Positions 42,188-56,999 of a stretch of 64,000 nucleotides of DNA are shown piece by piece (the stretch's first letter is position 1; the number at the start of each line of letters is the position of its first letter). The notes beneath the pieces are model-generated. The model had not been told where the DNA came from. It saw only the letters and a program-made list of their open reading frames with translations, and did no database searches. The DNA comes from Cacajao melanocephalus (lineage: Eukaryota; Chordata; Mammalia; Primates; Pitheciidae), in assembly GCA_963573385.1 (NCBI GenBank), contig CAUYLG010004908.1, positions 121,997 through 185,996 on the forward strand. Reading direction: 5' to 3'. The position numbers and the translations under genes were made by a program.

Positions 42188-42570
42188 CAGTGGTTCTCAA
42201 TCAGATGGTTTTGCTCCTCTGGAGACATTATTTCTTTTTTTTTTTAGAGACAGGGTCACACTGTTGCCCAGGCTGGAATGCAGTGGCACGATCATAACCC
42301 ACTGTAACTTCAAACACCTGGGATCAAGTGAGCCTCCTGCCTCAGCCTCTCAAAGTGCTAGGATTACAGGTGTGGGCCACTGCACCTGGCCCTTGGAGAT
42401 ATTTTTTATTCACATTTTACTTGCAATTGCAACGGGAAGGGGTTGCTATTGGTATCTAGAATAGGTAGAGGCCAAAGATGCTGTTAACTATCTCACAATG
42501 TACAGGACAGCCCCATAATAAGGAATTATCTGACCCAAAATGTCAATAGTGCTAAGGTTAAGAAACTCTG
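42188..42570. mobile_element. hAT-Charlie-type DNA transposon (MER20-like), split by Alu
   Basis: It begins cagtggttctcaa and ends ttaagaaactctg, an imperfect inverted repeat. The interior (ctggagacatt, acaggacagcccc, aaaatgtcaatagtgc) matches a MITE I remember as MER20. The Alu fragment at 42233-42392 is nested inside. Confidence 0.7.
42233..42392 (-). mobile_element. Partial Alu inside a DNA transposon, sense to VPS13D
   Basis: Old copy starting with a T run and agagacagggtcacactg. It has lost about half of its length internally and ends gcacctggcc. Confidence 0.85.
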
Positions 42571-42579
42571 GTATGGTAG

Positions 42580-42930
42580 AAGAGCACAGGCTTTGAAGTC
42601 AGAGACGTAGACTTAAATACTGCTATTTACGAGTTGTGTTATCTTAAGAAAGTCACCTGGCCTGGCGCAGTGGCTCATGCCTGTAATCCAAGCACTTTGG
42701 AGGCCAAGGCAGGCGGATCACCTGAGGTTGGGAGTTCAAGATCAGCCTGACCAACATGGTGAAATCCCGTCTCTTCTAAAAAAAAATAAAAAAAATAAAA
42801 AAAAAAGAAAGTCACCTACCTTCTCTCAGCTTGTTTACCCACTTATAACATGAAGAATATTAATATCATAAGAAATAAAGCACCAAGCACATAGCAGGTA
42901 TTTGATAAACATCACTTTCTTTCCCTATAG
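42580..42930 (+). repeat. MIR split by an Alu arm
   Basis: The left part has ggctttgaagtcagagacg; the right part has tctcagcttgtttacccac and ends at gcaggtatttgataaac. The Alu arm at 42659-42804 interrupts it. Confidence 0.7.
42659..42804 (+). mobile_element. Single left-arm Alu with perfect target-site duplication
   Basis: Only the left arm is present (ggcctggcgcagtggctc to the central A-rich linker, which serves as tail). It is flanked by the 13-base direct repeat aagaaagtcacct at 42646-42658 and 42805-42817. Confidence 0.92.
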
Positions 42931-42934
42931 GCTA

Positions 42935-44140
42935 TTTCAAGAAGCTCAATGAGGCACTCTTTCTTTGACATCTAAGATCGCTTCTTTATAAATAATACCA
43001 AGTTGATACATACTAGTACTAAATTGTTTCTCTAGTTGAAATTGACCCGACAGCCCAGATCTTTTGGCCCAAGGAGAACAAGTAAGATGACATGTACCAG
43101 GGATATGTCCCCTAAGCAACCTAGGGGTACAGTCAGGGTAGGGGTTGGGGGGTCAAGTTCCCTTTACTCCTAAGGCTGTATTTGAAGTAAAAATCCAGCG
43201 AGAACTCTCAGGCCTGACCTCAAACCATGATCTATTCAGGGGCTTCATCCAGGGCAGGCCTACTACTGGATAGGCCTCAGATGAGAAAGACAAGAGAAAC
43301 AGGGGCTGGAGCACTTAGATGGGGTTGAACTTGGTTCCGTAAGCCCAAAAGAGACTCTGGGGTTCTAGCTACTACATGTACTTGGTTTCCTGCCCTAAGA
43401 GGTACTCCTATTTGGGAAAAGCTAACTTGGAAATATTTCTAAGGCTGGGTTCTCTACCCTCTCATTTCTCCTAAACCTGGCTCACTGCCTCTGTAAAAGG
43501 GCATCATGATGCATGTCTCCTTCTTACAGACACAGCCTTTTTCACAGAAACACTCTACTCTTTTGTAATAGAGAAAACATGTTGCCCTCAGTAAAATGTT
43601 TCCACCCCATTTTGAACATAGATTGTTGAGTTCTGTATTTAACTGGAAAGTCACAGTGGTGTTGGATCCCTTTTCTGGAAAATATTTCAAGCCTTTAAAC
43701 ACTGTGAAGTGATTTATATTTGACACACAAGATCCCAACAGAAGAGTGATTCTTCTTCGGACACGAAAGGCGTTCAAAAATGCCATCCAAAGAGCATCTC
43801 GCCCCTCTCGTCAGCAGCAGTATTTCTGTTAGCAAGAGCCAAGGTAAGACTGTATTATTTGACTCCAATAAATTGTACACCTATAGTATATAAATATTTC
43901 CAGGCTCCTTGTATATTAAAAATATGATAAGAAGGAGACAACTACCTGACAGTTTAGGAAGCCAGATCCATAAGAATAAACTCAAAAAGAAATGTTTCTG
44001 CAGATGGACCAAATAGATGCCAGCCTCACGTTCAAAGGAAACATCTTCAACCAAATGAACTGCAAACACAACCATCTTATACATGACTGCAATCAGCCCA
44101 GTGATGAGAAACCTGGTAGGTCCAAAGACTGTTAGAAACA
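42935..44140. other. Intron without recognised repeat
   Basis: Unique sequence. A minus-strand frame of 110 codons at 43454-43786 matches no VPS13D segment and no protein I recognise. Confidence 0.5.
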
Positions 44141-44149
44141 TCATGGGCT

Positions 44150-44370
44150 TTAACATCACAGACCTAGGTTTGAGTTCTGATTTCTTGACCTACTAGCTGT
44201 GTGACCGAAGAAGAGTTATCTAACCCTTCTCCAAGTTTCTAACTTGGTAACTGCAAAATGAGGAAGAAGTCACTCACTTTGCAGATTTGTCAGGATTACA
44301 GTGAGCTTAGCTAAAGTGCCTGGCTCGGGACAGGGCCCAACAAGAGGCAATTAGGGTTCTTACTCCCAAA
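44150..44370 (+). repeat. MIR
   Basis: Contains cctactagctgtgtgaccg, tctccaagtttctaactt and aagtgcctggctcgg in MIR order. Confidence 0.8.
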
Positions 44371-44789
44371 TTTTTTAAAGTTCATGCAAAAATGTAAATG
44401 TCTACTCTGCTAGATTTCCTAAAGGCATATGAGGCATATGGAGAAATCATGACCTCTCTCAAAAAACACAGCAATGCAAAACAAAACCTAAACCCTGAGG
44501 AATTCTGAACAGCACATTGAAATGTCAGGCACATGGAAACATATAAGAATAATCCTGATGACTTTTTGCTTAACCACAAAGTTTATCACAATGGTTTATA
44601 CTTACAACATGTCTGATGACATGAAGCACTAATAGAAGGAAAGGTCTCCTTTTTGGGTTTTCACTGAAAGACTTCTTTAGATCAGGCCTAATTTTTCTGT
44701 TTTAAGGTCTGTGTTCAGCCATAACATCAGCCAATGGGATTATCACAAAATAACATGTTATATCAGCAATAACAATAATAACTACCAAC

Positions 44790-45010
44790 TGTGCCAGAAT
44801 TACTTTGTTTAATTATTACCGCTACCCCATGAGGAGGGTATAGGTGATTTTTTTTCTATTTTACATAAGAGGAAGTTGAGACTCAAAGAGGCTAAACAAC
44901 TTGTCTGAGGACATATAGCTAGATAGTGGTAGACGAAGGTTTTGAGCCCAGATCTGTCTGATCCAAAAATATATGTTCGTTCTACATATAACACTGCCTC
45001 CCATAATACC
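44790..45010 (+). repeat. MIR
   Basis: The middle and 3' parts of a MIR: aggaagttgagactcaaag, acttgtctgaggacatata and ttgagcccagatctgtctg. Confidence 0.8.
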
Positions 45011-45492
45011 AAAAAGAAAAACATAACCTAATTCAAAAAGGTAAAAACTACTTATACAACTTATACATGGAGAAGTGAGGCAGCAAGACTTGAATAAATG
45101 GGTAATTCAAGTCAAACCCACCTTCCCTTCCACGATTTGTAAAGACCAAAAGTCTTTTTACTTTTTTCCTTAAGCCAGCATAATCTCTTCCTTCTCCAAG
45201 CCACTTTACAAATTAAAACAGTCTACAGCTTACAAGGAGATTGATTTTAAGGCTCAGTTCTGAACTACTTTGCTTTTAAAGGCAACAGAGACATCTTCTG
45301 GCCAATAAATGAAACTGCTATATTACAGGAATAATACGTTAATATACATACAGTACACTGCACCGATAAAGCCATTATCTGTTTATCTTTCTAGTGATTC
45401 CTTGGTTCTTTGATGTTCTAAAGCCAACAAAGACTTCACCCAAAAGGGAATGTCTCCATTAAGAAAGGCCGAGTCCAGGTCTGCCCCGCTAC

Positions 45493-45705
45493 CTGAAATG
45501 CAGTTCAATCTGAATGGATCCTTGGCTGGTGCTGCTGTTCTTAGCGGGCTGAAAGATACAGCTGAACACATTCGTCATCCCAGGGCTGGTCTTCTGCCCA
45601 GCATAACGGGTGTCAAAAGCCATCATGGAATGGGAAACCAAGTTAATGGACTTGGTTTGGTTGGAAAAACTTTCATAGAGCAGTTTACATTTCTTGAAGT
45701 CAAAT
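45493..45705 (-). CDS. VPS13D: VPS13D exon (window exon 6)
   Basis: This 213-base exon encodes FDFKKCKLLYESFSNQTK near its start and GSIQIELHF at its end, then two bases of Arg. The acceptor TTTTCTCTCTTAG is strong and the donor is GTAGCG at 45492. The segment includes the Met-Met-Ala-Phe-Asp motif I remember from VPS13D. It is part of the bridge region. Confidence 0.96.
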
Positions 45706-46243
45706 CTAAGAGAGAAAAGAAAGCAGACAAGATGTGAAACACAACTCTTCCATTTTACAAAAGTATATAAGTTTGAGATAATAAGAGCAAAATCAAAAAT
45801 ATATCTAAGTCCCATAAGGAGAATAACTTTCATTCTGAGTTCTTCTGTTGATTTTTTAATAAGACTCCTCAAAATGGAGTTAGTGCCGCTGTGCCTTGGA
45901 TCTTACTTTTCCAGTTCCAGAGAGATGATCGTGTTCAAAGGAACTGTATAAGTAACAATACCATATATTAAGTATATTCTTGATCCATTATCATTCCCAC
46001 GACCCATCAGAAGTCTAAGAAGACTGTATATCCCCAAAGGATGCCAAGGGTCCTTCTGGGCCTTCATCTGTCAGCCTCTAGTTTGCCTGGATATTTCACT
46101 CTCCAGGGTCTGTCCAACTGCTTATGTAAAACTGCTATAGTACACTGGGAACAAATAATCCTCTTCACACGGAGAATAATTCAACTAATCTACCAACAAG
46201 AAATCCATTTGGAACCATCTTTTTTTCATAAGAGAGAAGGCTG

Positions 46244-46597
<354 letters not shown>

Positions 46598-46649
46598 TCA
46601 GTACCATTATGACAATACATACAGAATTATTCCATACTGAGAAAAACTA

Positions 46650-46907
<258 letters not shown>

Positions 46908-46959
46908 TCAGCTGAGTTAGGTACAGACCATGGTGGACTTTCAATGGAAGACAAACTAG

Positions 46960-47160
46960 AAGACAGAGTGCTTCAGCAGGGAATGACTGGCCTTGAAGTC
47001 CTGTTTTCAAATACCAAACCACTTTCCCAGCCATACAACCTTAAGCTGGTCAGAAACTCTACCTGGAAAACAGGAGTAATGCATGCCCAGCTTCCAGGGC
47101 TGGTAAGAGATCAAAATGAAAAGGTTATTAAGTGTGAAAAGCACTCTTTAAAGTTCAACA
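46960..47160 (+). repeat. MIR
   Basis: Contains accttaagctggtcagaaa, ctacctggaaaacagg and ttattaagtgtgaaaagc in MIR order. Confidence 0.55.
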
Positions 47161-47366
47161 GCAGTAATCACAAATGCATACATCTACACTGACCAAGCAT
47201 GTGATGAAATAAGTGAAGTGCTAGGTAAGCATATGCCCCATTTGAAGGGGGCAGTTGCTACTCCGCTTCCAGATGCTTCCAAGTGAGAACATGGACCTAG
47301 TACTGCCAAAGCTTCCAATTTTTCAAAAGAAGCTAAATACAAACCTTTTACATAAAATCCACCAAC

Positions 47367-47659
47367 TTTTTTTTTTTGAGACCAGGTTTCTGTCACCGAG
47401 GCTGGAGTGCGGTGGTGTGATTATGGCTCACTGCAGCCTCAACCTCCTGGTTCAAGTGATCCTCTCACCTTAGCCTCCTGAGTAGCTGGGACTATAGGCA
47501 TGCACCACCATGCGCAGCTAGTTTTTTTAATTTGTTGTAGAGACAGGGTCTCTCATTATGTTGCCCGAGCTAGTCTCGAATTCGTGGCCTCAAGCAATCC
47601 TTCTGCCTTGGCTTCCCAAAGTGCTGGGATTATAGGCCCCAGCCACTGCACCCAGCCCC
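47367..47659 (-). mobile_element. Alu, sense to VPS13D
   Basis: A full-length older copy beginning ttttgagaccaggtttctg and ending tgcacccagccc. Confidence 0.9.
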
Positions 47660-48202
47660 TAATTTTTCAAGTGTTGGCCAGTGAGGCAGTCACCAGTACT
47701 GCACATCAAATGGTTCTGCATCTCCCACCCTGAAACGACTCAGACAGACAGCAAGACGGTACTTCTTGCCTCCATCACACTGTGTGAGACCGCACTTTAG
47801 CAGTACAAGGTCTGCCAGAGCACTTAATTGCCATTCGAGACCATTCCAGACCTCGTTTTTCTCTCTGGCACACCAACACTGGCTGCTCTGTCATCTTAAG
47901 TGACTATAACAAGGAGAGCAGCCTGAGACCCACAATGGTCACACAGTATGAGGGAGAAAAAGATCCTCGCTGTTTGAAGTCACTGATACTCTGGGGTGGT
48001 CTGTTACTACAGCGTAACCTAACCTACGCTGATGGACAGAGCAATGAATCTAAACGTTTCAAAAGCACTGTGCAGACCAACCAAAAAACAACACAGACAA
48101 CACTCCACCTGTGGGCCGCCACTCTGCAACCTCTGCTCCATGTCAGTATAAAACGTGTATTATTTGGATACTAACAGTAAAATGATATAATTAAAGCCAT
48201 AC

Positions 48203-48315
48203 CTGGCTAGGGACCCAGCACCTTCTTTTCTTTTGGGATCTTTAAGCTCCAGACTTACATTCACCATATCAATGAGGAAGCACATGCAAGTGTACACTTC
48301 TCCACTCAGAACAGT
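48203..48315 (-). CDS. VPS13D: VPS13D exon (window exon 5), with internal consensus donor
   Basis: This 113-base exon opens in phase 0 with TVLSGEVYTCMCFLIDMVNV and ends GSLA plus two bases of Arg. Its authentic donor GTATGG (48202) is mediocre. A perfect GTAAGT sits inside the exon at 48258-48253 (codons for Val-Ser of NVSLEL). Using that internal site would delete 56 bases and shift the frame, so its suppression must rely on context. Confidence 0.95.
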
Positions 48316-48504
48316 CTACAAAAGGAAAATGCCCGTCAATCCATAGTTGATGATGCCAACCTAAAAATGGTTATTATATCAAGAAATCTAATTTGCTTAT
48401 TGCTCCACCTTCTTTCTCCAGGTGAGTCTGAGGAACATATACACAGGGGGACCATCAGCTGAGACTACGAGAGTTACAGAAGAAGAACATAAGGTCTCAC
48501 TCAC

Positions 48505-48676
48505 ATGAATTCTTGGATCTTGTAAATCATAAGGCCGCATAAATTCTTCTATGGGTTCTCCCAGGTTGTTCTCTAACAAGCCACGGATCAGCTTGTATTT
48601 ACAGAGATCCAGAGAGCAGTGGACTGAGGAGAGATTGCCATGGATAGATATGTCTGGCACAGTATGACTTATTTCT
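48505..48676 (-). CDS. VPS13D: VPS13D exon (window exon 4)
   Basis: This 172-base exon starts with the last base of a Lys codon, then EISHTVPDISIHGNLSSVHC, and ends YDLQDPRIH at a codon boundary. The donor GTGAGT lies at 48504. The acceptor reads TTTTTCATAG after a run of pyrimidines. Only 189 bases of intron separate it from the next exon. Confidence 0.96.
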
Positions 48677-48911
48677 CTATGAAAAAGAAAAAGGATCACT
48701 TATACAAACAAGTCAGTAACTTAACAATGACATACCTCACACCCAAACGGGGGCTAAAGCGTACTCATCTACATTATCAAGTAGGTAATTCCTACTTCCA
48801 ATGACAAAAATTTCCTGTAGCTCCAAATGAAGCAAGTTAATATGATTGCCATGCTTCAGCTATGAAAAGCTCCTTTTCCCCAAAAATTTACATTTAGAAA
48901 ATCTTCAAACC

Positions 48912-49188
48912 AGGCCAGGTGTGGTGGCTCACACCTATAATCCCAGCACTTTGGGAGGCCGAGGTGGGAGGATCACTTGAGCCCAGGAGTCCGAGACCCG
49001 CTTGAGAAACATGGTAAAACCCCAACTCTTCAAAAAATACAAAAATTAGCTGGGTATGGTGGTGTGCACCTGTGGTCTCAGCTACATGGGAGGCTGAGGT
49101 TGGGGGTTCACTTGAGCCCGGGAAGTCAAGGGTGCAGTAAGCTGTGATCATGCCACTGTATTCCAGCCTGTGTGACAGAGTAAGACCC
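48912..49188 (+). mobile_element. Alu, antisense to VPS13D
   Basis: Copy from ggccaggtgtggtggctc whose A-tail is replaced by a ggtaggca/ggaa simple repeat. Confidence 0.9.
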
Positions 49189-49280
49189 TGTAGGCAGGTA
49201 GGCAGGTAGGAAGGTAGGGAGGGAGGGAGAGAGGGAGGAGGGGAAGAAGGGAAGGAAGGTAGAAGAAAGGGAAGAGGGAC
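49186..49280. repeat. Purine-rich simple repeat
   Basis: Runs of aggcaggtagg, gggagggagg and gaagggaagg follow an Alu. In the transcript this is pyrimidine-rich. Confidence 0.9.
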
Positions 49281-49284
49281 ACCC

Positions 49285-50559
<1,275 letters not shown>

Positions 50560-51198
50560 AAAACCGGTTTTTAAAATGCTACAAATGGAAATCTCTATAC
50601 AGCCACATCTCACTCTTCCCTGGAGTAGAGATACAAAATGTTGCTGCTTTCTCCAAAATCAGTGCACCCAACTGAGAGATACAATACACTGTAATCAGTG
50701 GATCCCAATTCACCTACATGGGCCAGGCGAGCAGAAGGTCCCTCAAAGGGCCATGTTAAATGGACACCTGAGTGTCAGTCCAGAGTGTCACATTCTGTTA
50801 GTCCCAGGTAGGTCTGGGAATGTTCATTTTCAAGAAGTTTCTCAGCCAGATATGGAACTAATGACAACTGAAGTCATGCTCTGGATTTCAGAAATAAGCA
50901 CCCTGTGTTTCAAGGCCAATAGCCAGGGTAAACTAGGGTCAGTTCATCGGTCTTTATGGAGTACTTTTCGTTGTTTAATGGAGTGAAATGGGAAACTCTG
51001 CATCTAAATATTTATACTGATTAAATGGAGTTCCATGGTAAACAGCAATAGCAGGTCTATAATCTAATCTATTTGGAACACATAATTCAAATGTACAGCT
51101 CTTCCAGAATACGCTGCCTGCAATCACTACCCCCCATCACCACCCAATCCATGCTAAATTTGCTTCCCTCCTCTTTGTTTCCAAGGCGTGTGTTGTAA

Positions 51199-51478
51199 TT
51201 TTTTTTTTCCTTGAGATGGACTCTCACTCTGTTGCCCAGGCTGGAGCGCAGTGGTGCAATCTCAGCTCACTGCAACCTCCACCTCCTCGGTTCAAGCAAT
51301 TCTCTGTAGCTGCGATTATAGGCGCCCACCACCACGCCCGTCTAATATTTTTGTATTCTTAGTAAAGACAGGTTTTCACCATGTTGGCCAGGCTGGTCTT
51401 GAACTCCTGACCTGGTGATCCATCTGCCTTGGCCTCCCAAAGTGCTAGGATTACAGGCGTAAGCCACCATGCCCGGCC
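51199..51478 (-). mobile_element. Alu, sense to VPS13D
   Basis: A full-length copy ending accatgcccggcc. Similar 18-base flanks (caaggcgtgtgttgtaat and caaggcgcttgctgtaat) mark the target-site duplication. Confidence 0.94.
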
Positions 51479-51589
51479 CCAAGGCGCTTGCTGTAATCTT
51501 ACAACACAGTTTATGAGATCAAATCAAACACTAAATTAGAATCATCTACTTAACTTCCTGTATCCCTCAACAAGACGTAAGTTCTTCAA

Positions 51590-51670
51590 AGGAATTAGTT
51601 TCCTCTTTCATCACAGTAGCCCTCATGTTCAGCACATAGTAGGGACTTAATAAACATTTGTTAGATGAAG
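51590..51670 (+). repeat. L2 3' end
   Basis: The motif agcacatagtagggacttaa followed by taaacatttgttagatgaag is the L2 terminus. Confidence 0.75.
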
Positions 51671-51771
51671 AAATAAGCAAATAACTAGTTCTTCCAAACT
51701 TATCTTAATGGCACTGATTTCCAAGTTAAGATTCTACTTATCATAGACAATTATTCAGATATAAAACACTG

Positions 51772-52067
<296 letters not shown>

Positions 52068-52073
52068 ACTCAC

Positions 52074-52284
52074 TTATCCAAATTCCTTTCCACCTGCAAT
52101 TTCAGCCTACAAGGCTCGGTTAAGAGGCTTCCTCCTGTCTGTCGCACAAAATATGAAGGGAAGATGAGATCTCCACTACTGTCCTCTGGTGCCTTGGAGT
52201 ATTCTCTTGGATGTCTCTCTGCAGCAAAGATGTCCATGTCCTGGAGATCCACGACAATGCAATCCAGCAGGCAGACATGGTCTT
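52074..52284 (-). CDS. VPS13D: VPS13D exon (window exon 3)
   Basis: This 211-base exon starts with two bases completing Glu, then DHVCLLDCIVVDLQDMDIFA, and ends VERNLD plus two bases of Lys. The acceptor is TTTGTAG. The donor is GTGAGT at 52073-52068. The intron base right after the donor is already the A-tail of an antisense Alu (51772-52067), so the splice site abuts a retroposon. Confidence 0.96.
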
Positions 52285-52287
52285 CTA

Positions 52288-53372
<1,085 letters not shown>

Positions 53373-53579
53373 AAAATTATTTCTGTAAATCTCCCTCAAA
53401 TCCCTATAAGACCCTGCACAAGCCCACTGCCTTCTTTCCCAACCTCATTTCAAGCCATTCTCTCTCCTGCTCACTAAGCCCCAGGCTTAGTCAGCCTCAG
53501 GCTTACTAAAACAAAGGCTTACTTGTCCTTTGTTTCCCCCAAAATGCCAAGCTCTTTGCTGCCTGAATAGCCTTACAGG

Positions 53580-53800
53580 TGGAGTGGCCCTCCCATCTCA
53601 TCTAAATTCAGTCTTCTCTCCTGTCTTTCCCATGGTAACACGTATTATAATCTATCAACATTTAACTGTCCAATGTCTTTTTCATTAGTCTATAAGTAGC
53701 ATTGTAGGGGGAGCCATGTCTAACAGAATGTCAATATACTAGTGAACAAAATATAACACCTGGCATTAAGTGGGCACTGAATAAATGAGTTTTTGATTTG
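53580..53800 (+). repeat. L2 3' end
   Basis: Contains tggcattaagtgggcactga and ataaatgag, typical of the L2 terminus. Confidence 0.6.
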
Positions 53801-53901
53801 TTAATTGCATTGATAAATACATGAAATAGTTAAAAGTAGAGCTGATCTGGTAGAAGGGGGTAAGGAATGGGAATGAAGCAGGCTTCGGAGATTCCCTAGG
53901 G

Positions 53902-54207
53902 CAGGGGTCCCAAACCCCCAGGCCACGGACAGGTACTCACAGCAGGTGGTGAGAGGCACGTAAGTGAGCATTACCACCTGAGCTCTGCCCCTTGTCAGAT
54001 CAGCGGTGGGATCAGATTCTCATAGGGGTGCAAACCCTCCCGGGAACTCTGTATGTGAGGGATCTAGGTTGTGTGCTCCTTATGTGAATCTAATGTCTGA
54101 TGATCTGAGGTGGAACAGTTTCATCCTGAAACCATCCCCAGACCCGTCCATGGAAAAACTGTCTTCCATGAAACTGGTACCTGCCAAAAAAAGGTTGGGG
54201 ACTGCTG
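53902..54207. mobile_element. hAT-Charlie MITE (MER1-like) with intact 8-base duplication
   Basis: The 306-base element has inverted ends caggggtcccaaacc and ggttggggactgctg. It is flanked by the perfect 8-base duplication ccctaggg at 53894-53901 and 54208-54215, as hAT transposases make. The interior matches MER1 as I remember it. It has no coding capacity. Confidence 0.9.
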
Positions 54208-54549
54208 CCCTAGGGTACTATTATAGAATCCTAGGATTATATGGAAACAGGATGAAAACCACTGTCTTAATCCAAGGCATTGTATCATTAATAGTGAAAT
54301 TTCAGAAACAAATAGCAAATCAGTAAGAGAAATACTGTTAAAAAAGAGACATTCTTTCTATAAAACATCCCAAATCACTCCTTAAAGGCATCTGCCTCTA
54401 CAGATGTAAGACTGGTCTTATTCTTAGTTATCACAGACGTCATAACATCAGTGACGGCGGGTGCCATGAGCTGAGTGGTCCTCAGGTGCAGCCCTCTGTG
54501 CTCTATCTGTGCATGCAGACACACTGGCAGGCAGCATCATGTTGGGTTA

Positions 54550-54780
54550 CAATTCGGTTCTGCAGTCAGACTGCCAAAATTCATAGTCCAACTCTTCCAT
54601 TACTACGTAAATAACCTTGGGCAAGTTAGGTTAGCTAATCTCTCCAAGCCTTTGCCTCTTCATCTGTGAAATGGGGATTTTTAAAAAACCCTACAGTAGT
54701 GTAATGTGAACAAAATAATTAATGTAAATAATGCACCACAATATTTAACACACAGTAAGTGTTCCACAACTACTACTAAG
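54550..54780 (+). repeat. MIR
   Basis: Contains cttgggcaagttaggtt, ctcttcatctgtgaaatggg and acagtaagtgttccacaac in MIR order. Confidence 0.8.
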
Positions 54781-55057
54781 GTGATTAAAATTATCTCGTT
54801 GCAGGATCAACATAATTAAAACCACTTTCCTGTCACCTCTAGGACTATAAGGTACCAGAGAGAGTTAACGATTCCTGGGATCTATGTAACAAGACACTCA
54901 GCAGCCTCTCTCAGCTAGTGTCCTGAATCTTTTAAAGTCCCATCACACTGGACTGATCTTTGCAGTTCACCATATTCTGCCTCCCTCTCTAGCAGCTCAA
55001 AGCAGCTCCCACTTATCCAGTGCATCACTCATCCAGAACACATTTAACAATAGAAAA

Positions 55058-55352
55058 CAGGCTGGGATGAGGGCTCATGCCTGTAACCCCAGCACTTTGG
55101 GAAAACGAGGCAGGAGGATCACTTGAGCTCAGGAGTTTAAGACCCAGCCTGGGCAACCTGGTGAAACCCCATCTCTACAAAAAAATACCAAAAAAAAAAT
55201 TAGCTGGGTATGATGGCGTGTGCCTGTAGTTCCAGCTACTCAGGAAGCTGAGGTGGGAGGATCACTTGAGCTCAGGAGGTCAATGCTACAGTGAGCCATG
55301 ATCTCAACACTGCACTCTAGCCTGGGAGACAATGTGAGACGCTGTCTTAAGT
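55058..55352 (+). mobile_element. Alu, antisense to VPS13D
   Basis: A full-length older copy from caggctgggatgagggctc to gctgtcttaagtgg, with a poor A-tail. Confidence 0.9.
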
Positions 55353-55431
55353 GGAGAAAAAATACATAAAACCAGAAAAGCCTCCAAAATAATGCTCTCA
55401 TTTGGAATGACTAAGTCTTTTTTTTTATTTT

Positions 55432-56310
55432 TAAAAAATTTTTTAAGTTCTAGGGTACACGTGCAGCTCTTGCAGGATTGTTACATAGGGATATACACAT
55501 GCCATGGTGGTTTGCTGCCTCCATCCCCCATCACCTACATTAGGTATTTCTCCTAATGTTACCCCTCCCCAATCTCCCCACCCCCTGCTATCCCTGCCCT
55601 AGTCCCCCAACCCCCAACAGACCCCAGACTGTGATGTTCCCCTCCCTGTGTCCATGTGTTCTCATTTCAACACCCACTTATGAGTGAGAACAGGCAATGT
55701 TTGGTTTTCTGTTCTTGTGTCAGTTTGCTGAAAATGATGGTTATCCAGATTCATCCATGTCCCTGGCAAGGGACATGAACTCATCCTTTTTTATGGCTGC
55801 ACAATATTCCATGGTGTATATGTGCCACATTTTCTTTATCCAGTCTGTTTTTGATGGACATTTGGGTTGGTTCCAAGTCTTTGCTATTGTAAACAGTGCC
55901 TCAATGAACATAGATGTGTGCATGTGTCTTCATAATAGATCAATTTATAATCCTTTGGGTATATACCCAGTAATGGGATTGCTGGGTCAAATGGTATTTC
56001 TATTTCTAGATCCTTGAGGAATCGCCACACTATCTTCCACAATGGTTGAACTAATTTACGCTCTCCCAACAATAGTGTAAAGCGTTCCTATTTCTCCACA
56101 TCCTCTCCAGCATCTGTTATCTCCAGATTTTTTAATGATTGCCATTCTATCTGGCATGAGATGGTATCTCAATGTGATTTTGATTTGCATTTCTCTAATG
56201 ACCAGTGATGATGAGCATTTTTTCATATGTTGGCTGGCCACATGTCTTCCTTTGGAAAGCGTCTGTTCATATCTTTCGCCCACTAATTCTTATGTTGGCG
56301 AGAACACCAA
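55432..56310 (-). mobile_element. L1 3' end (primate age), same sense as VPS13D
   Basis: A 5'-truncated L1 on the minus strand, from ORF2 C-terminal remnants (WIKKMWHIYTMEYCAAIKKD at 55780-55840; EIPFDPAIPLLGIYPKDYK) to the 3' UTR and T-run. Frames are interrupted. It shares unusual 3'-UTR wording with 62648-63778. Confidence 0.9.
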
Positions 56311-56754
56311 TGACCAGATGGTTCATGTCTTTTAAAAACTGTGCTACAGCATTTCTGTTGTTGCCTGATTTACGCTAATATTTTTTAACGTGTTCTTTTA
56401 TGTTTTTTAGAATTAGTGGCTTGCCAGGATAGTGTCTGGGTAGTGGCTTCCAAGGATGCAGGACTCTTTCTACTATTTTCGGCTATAAGAAAAAAGTCCT
56501 AATAGATGATCTAAAAATCTCTTTAATTACATTGTATCTTGCTAATTTAACCCTACTGTAGAAGTCATCCAATGATAAATCTATACTTAAAACTCTTAAA
56601 CCTTCTAAAACAAAATCAAAATCCAATCATCATTAAAGAAATGCTATCTCTTCATTAACATCGGCTTGAACACAATGTCCGCCCTACTCAGGTTCCTGAA
56701 CAGTCCTGTGAATTTCCCCACCTTCAGTATGATGCGGCTTTTCTCCTCTTTTAC

Positions 56755-56977
56755 CTGGACTACTAGACACTTGGCCAATAGACAGTGCGGGTTGTGGCCC
56801 TCGCTGCTTGGTGGAGGTACTGGGCACAAACTCACTCTTCAGGCTGCCGAGGCTCACTCCAGCAAGAGGCATCGTGAACTGCCCCTGGGAATGGGTTCCC
56901 TTGGGCTCCTCCGAGCTTGTTGTTTTCCTCAGACTGTGTTTGGGAGTACCCGTCGGGGAAGCTGAAGACACAGATTC
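56755..56977 (-). CDS. VPS13D: VPS13D exon (window exon 2), Ser/Thr-rich linker
   Basis: This 223-base exon starts at a codon boundary with ESVSSASPTGTPKHSLRK and ends with one base of a Glu codon after SSSP. It is rich in Ser, Thr, Pro and Gly and has few hydrophobic residues, so it probably encodes a flexible loop rather than groove strands (inference). The acceptor is TTTCCAG; the donor GTAAAA at 56754 is weaker than consensus. Confidence 0.96.
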
Positions 56978-56999
56978 CTGGAAAGAAACAAAATAGAAC

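Noticed and set aside
43454..43786. A 110-codon minus-strand frame, considered as a missing exon between window exons 6 and 7
   Set aside because: Exon 6 (ends AG) and exon 7 (starts A) already join to Arg in the remembered protein; nothing is missing.
55741..56283. ORF2-like peptides considered as a live L1 gene
   Set aside because: The element is 5'-truncated and the frames are broken in several places; it is only a remnant.
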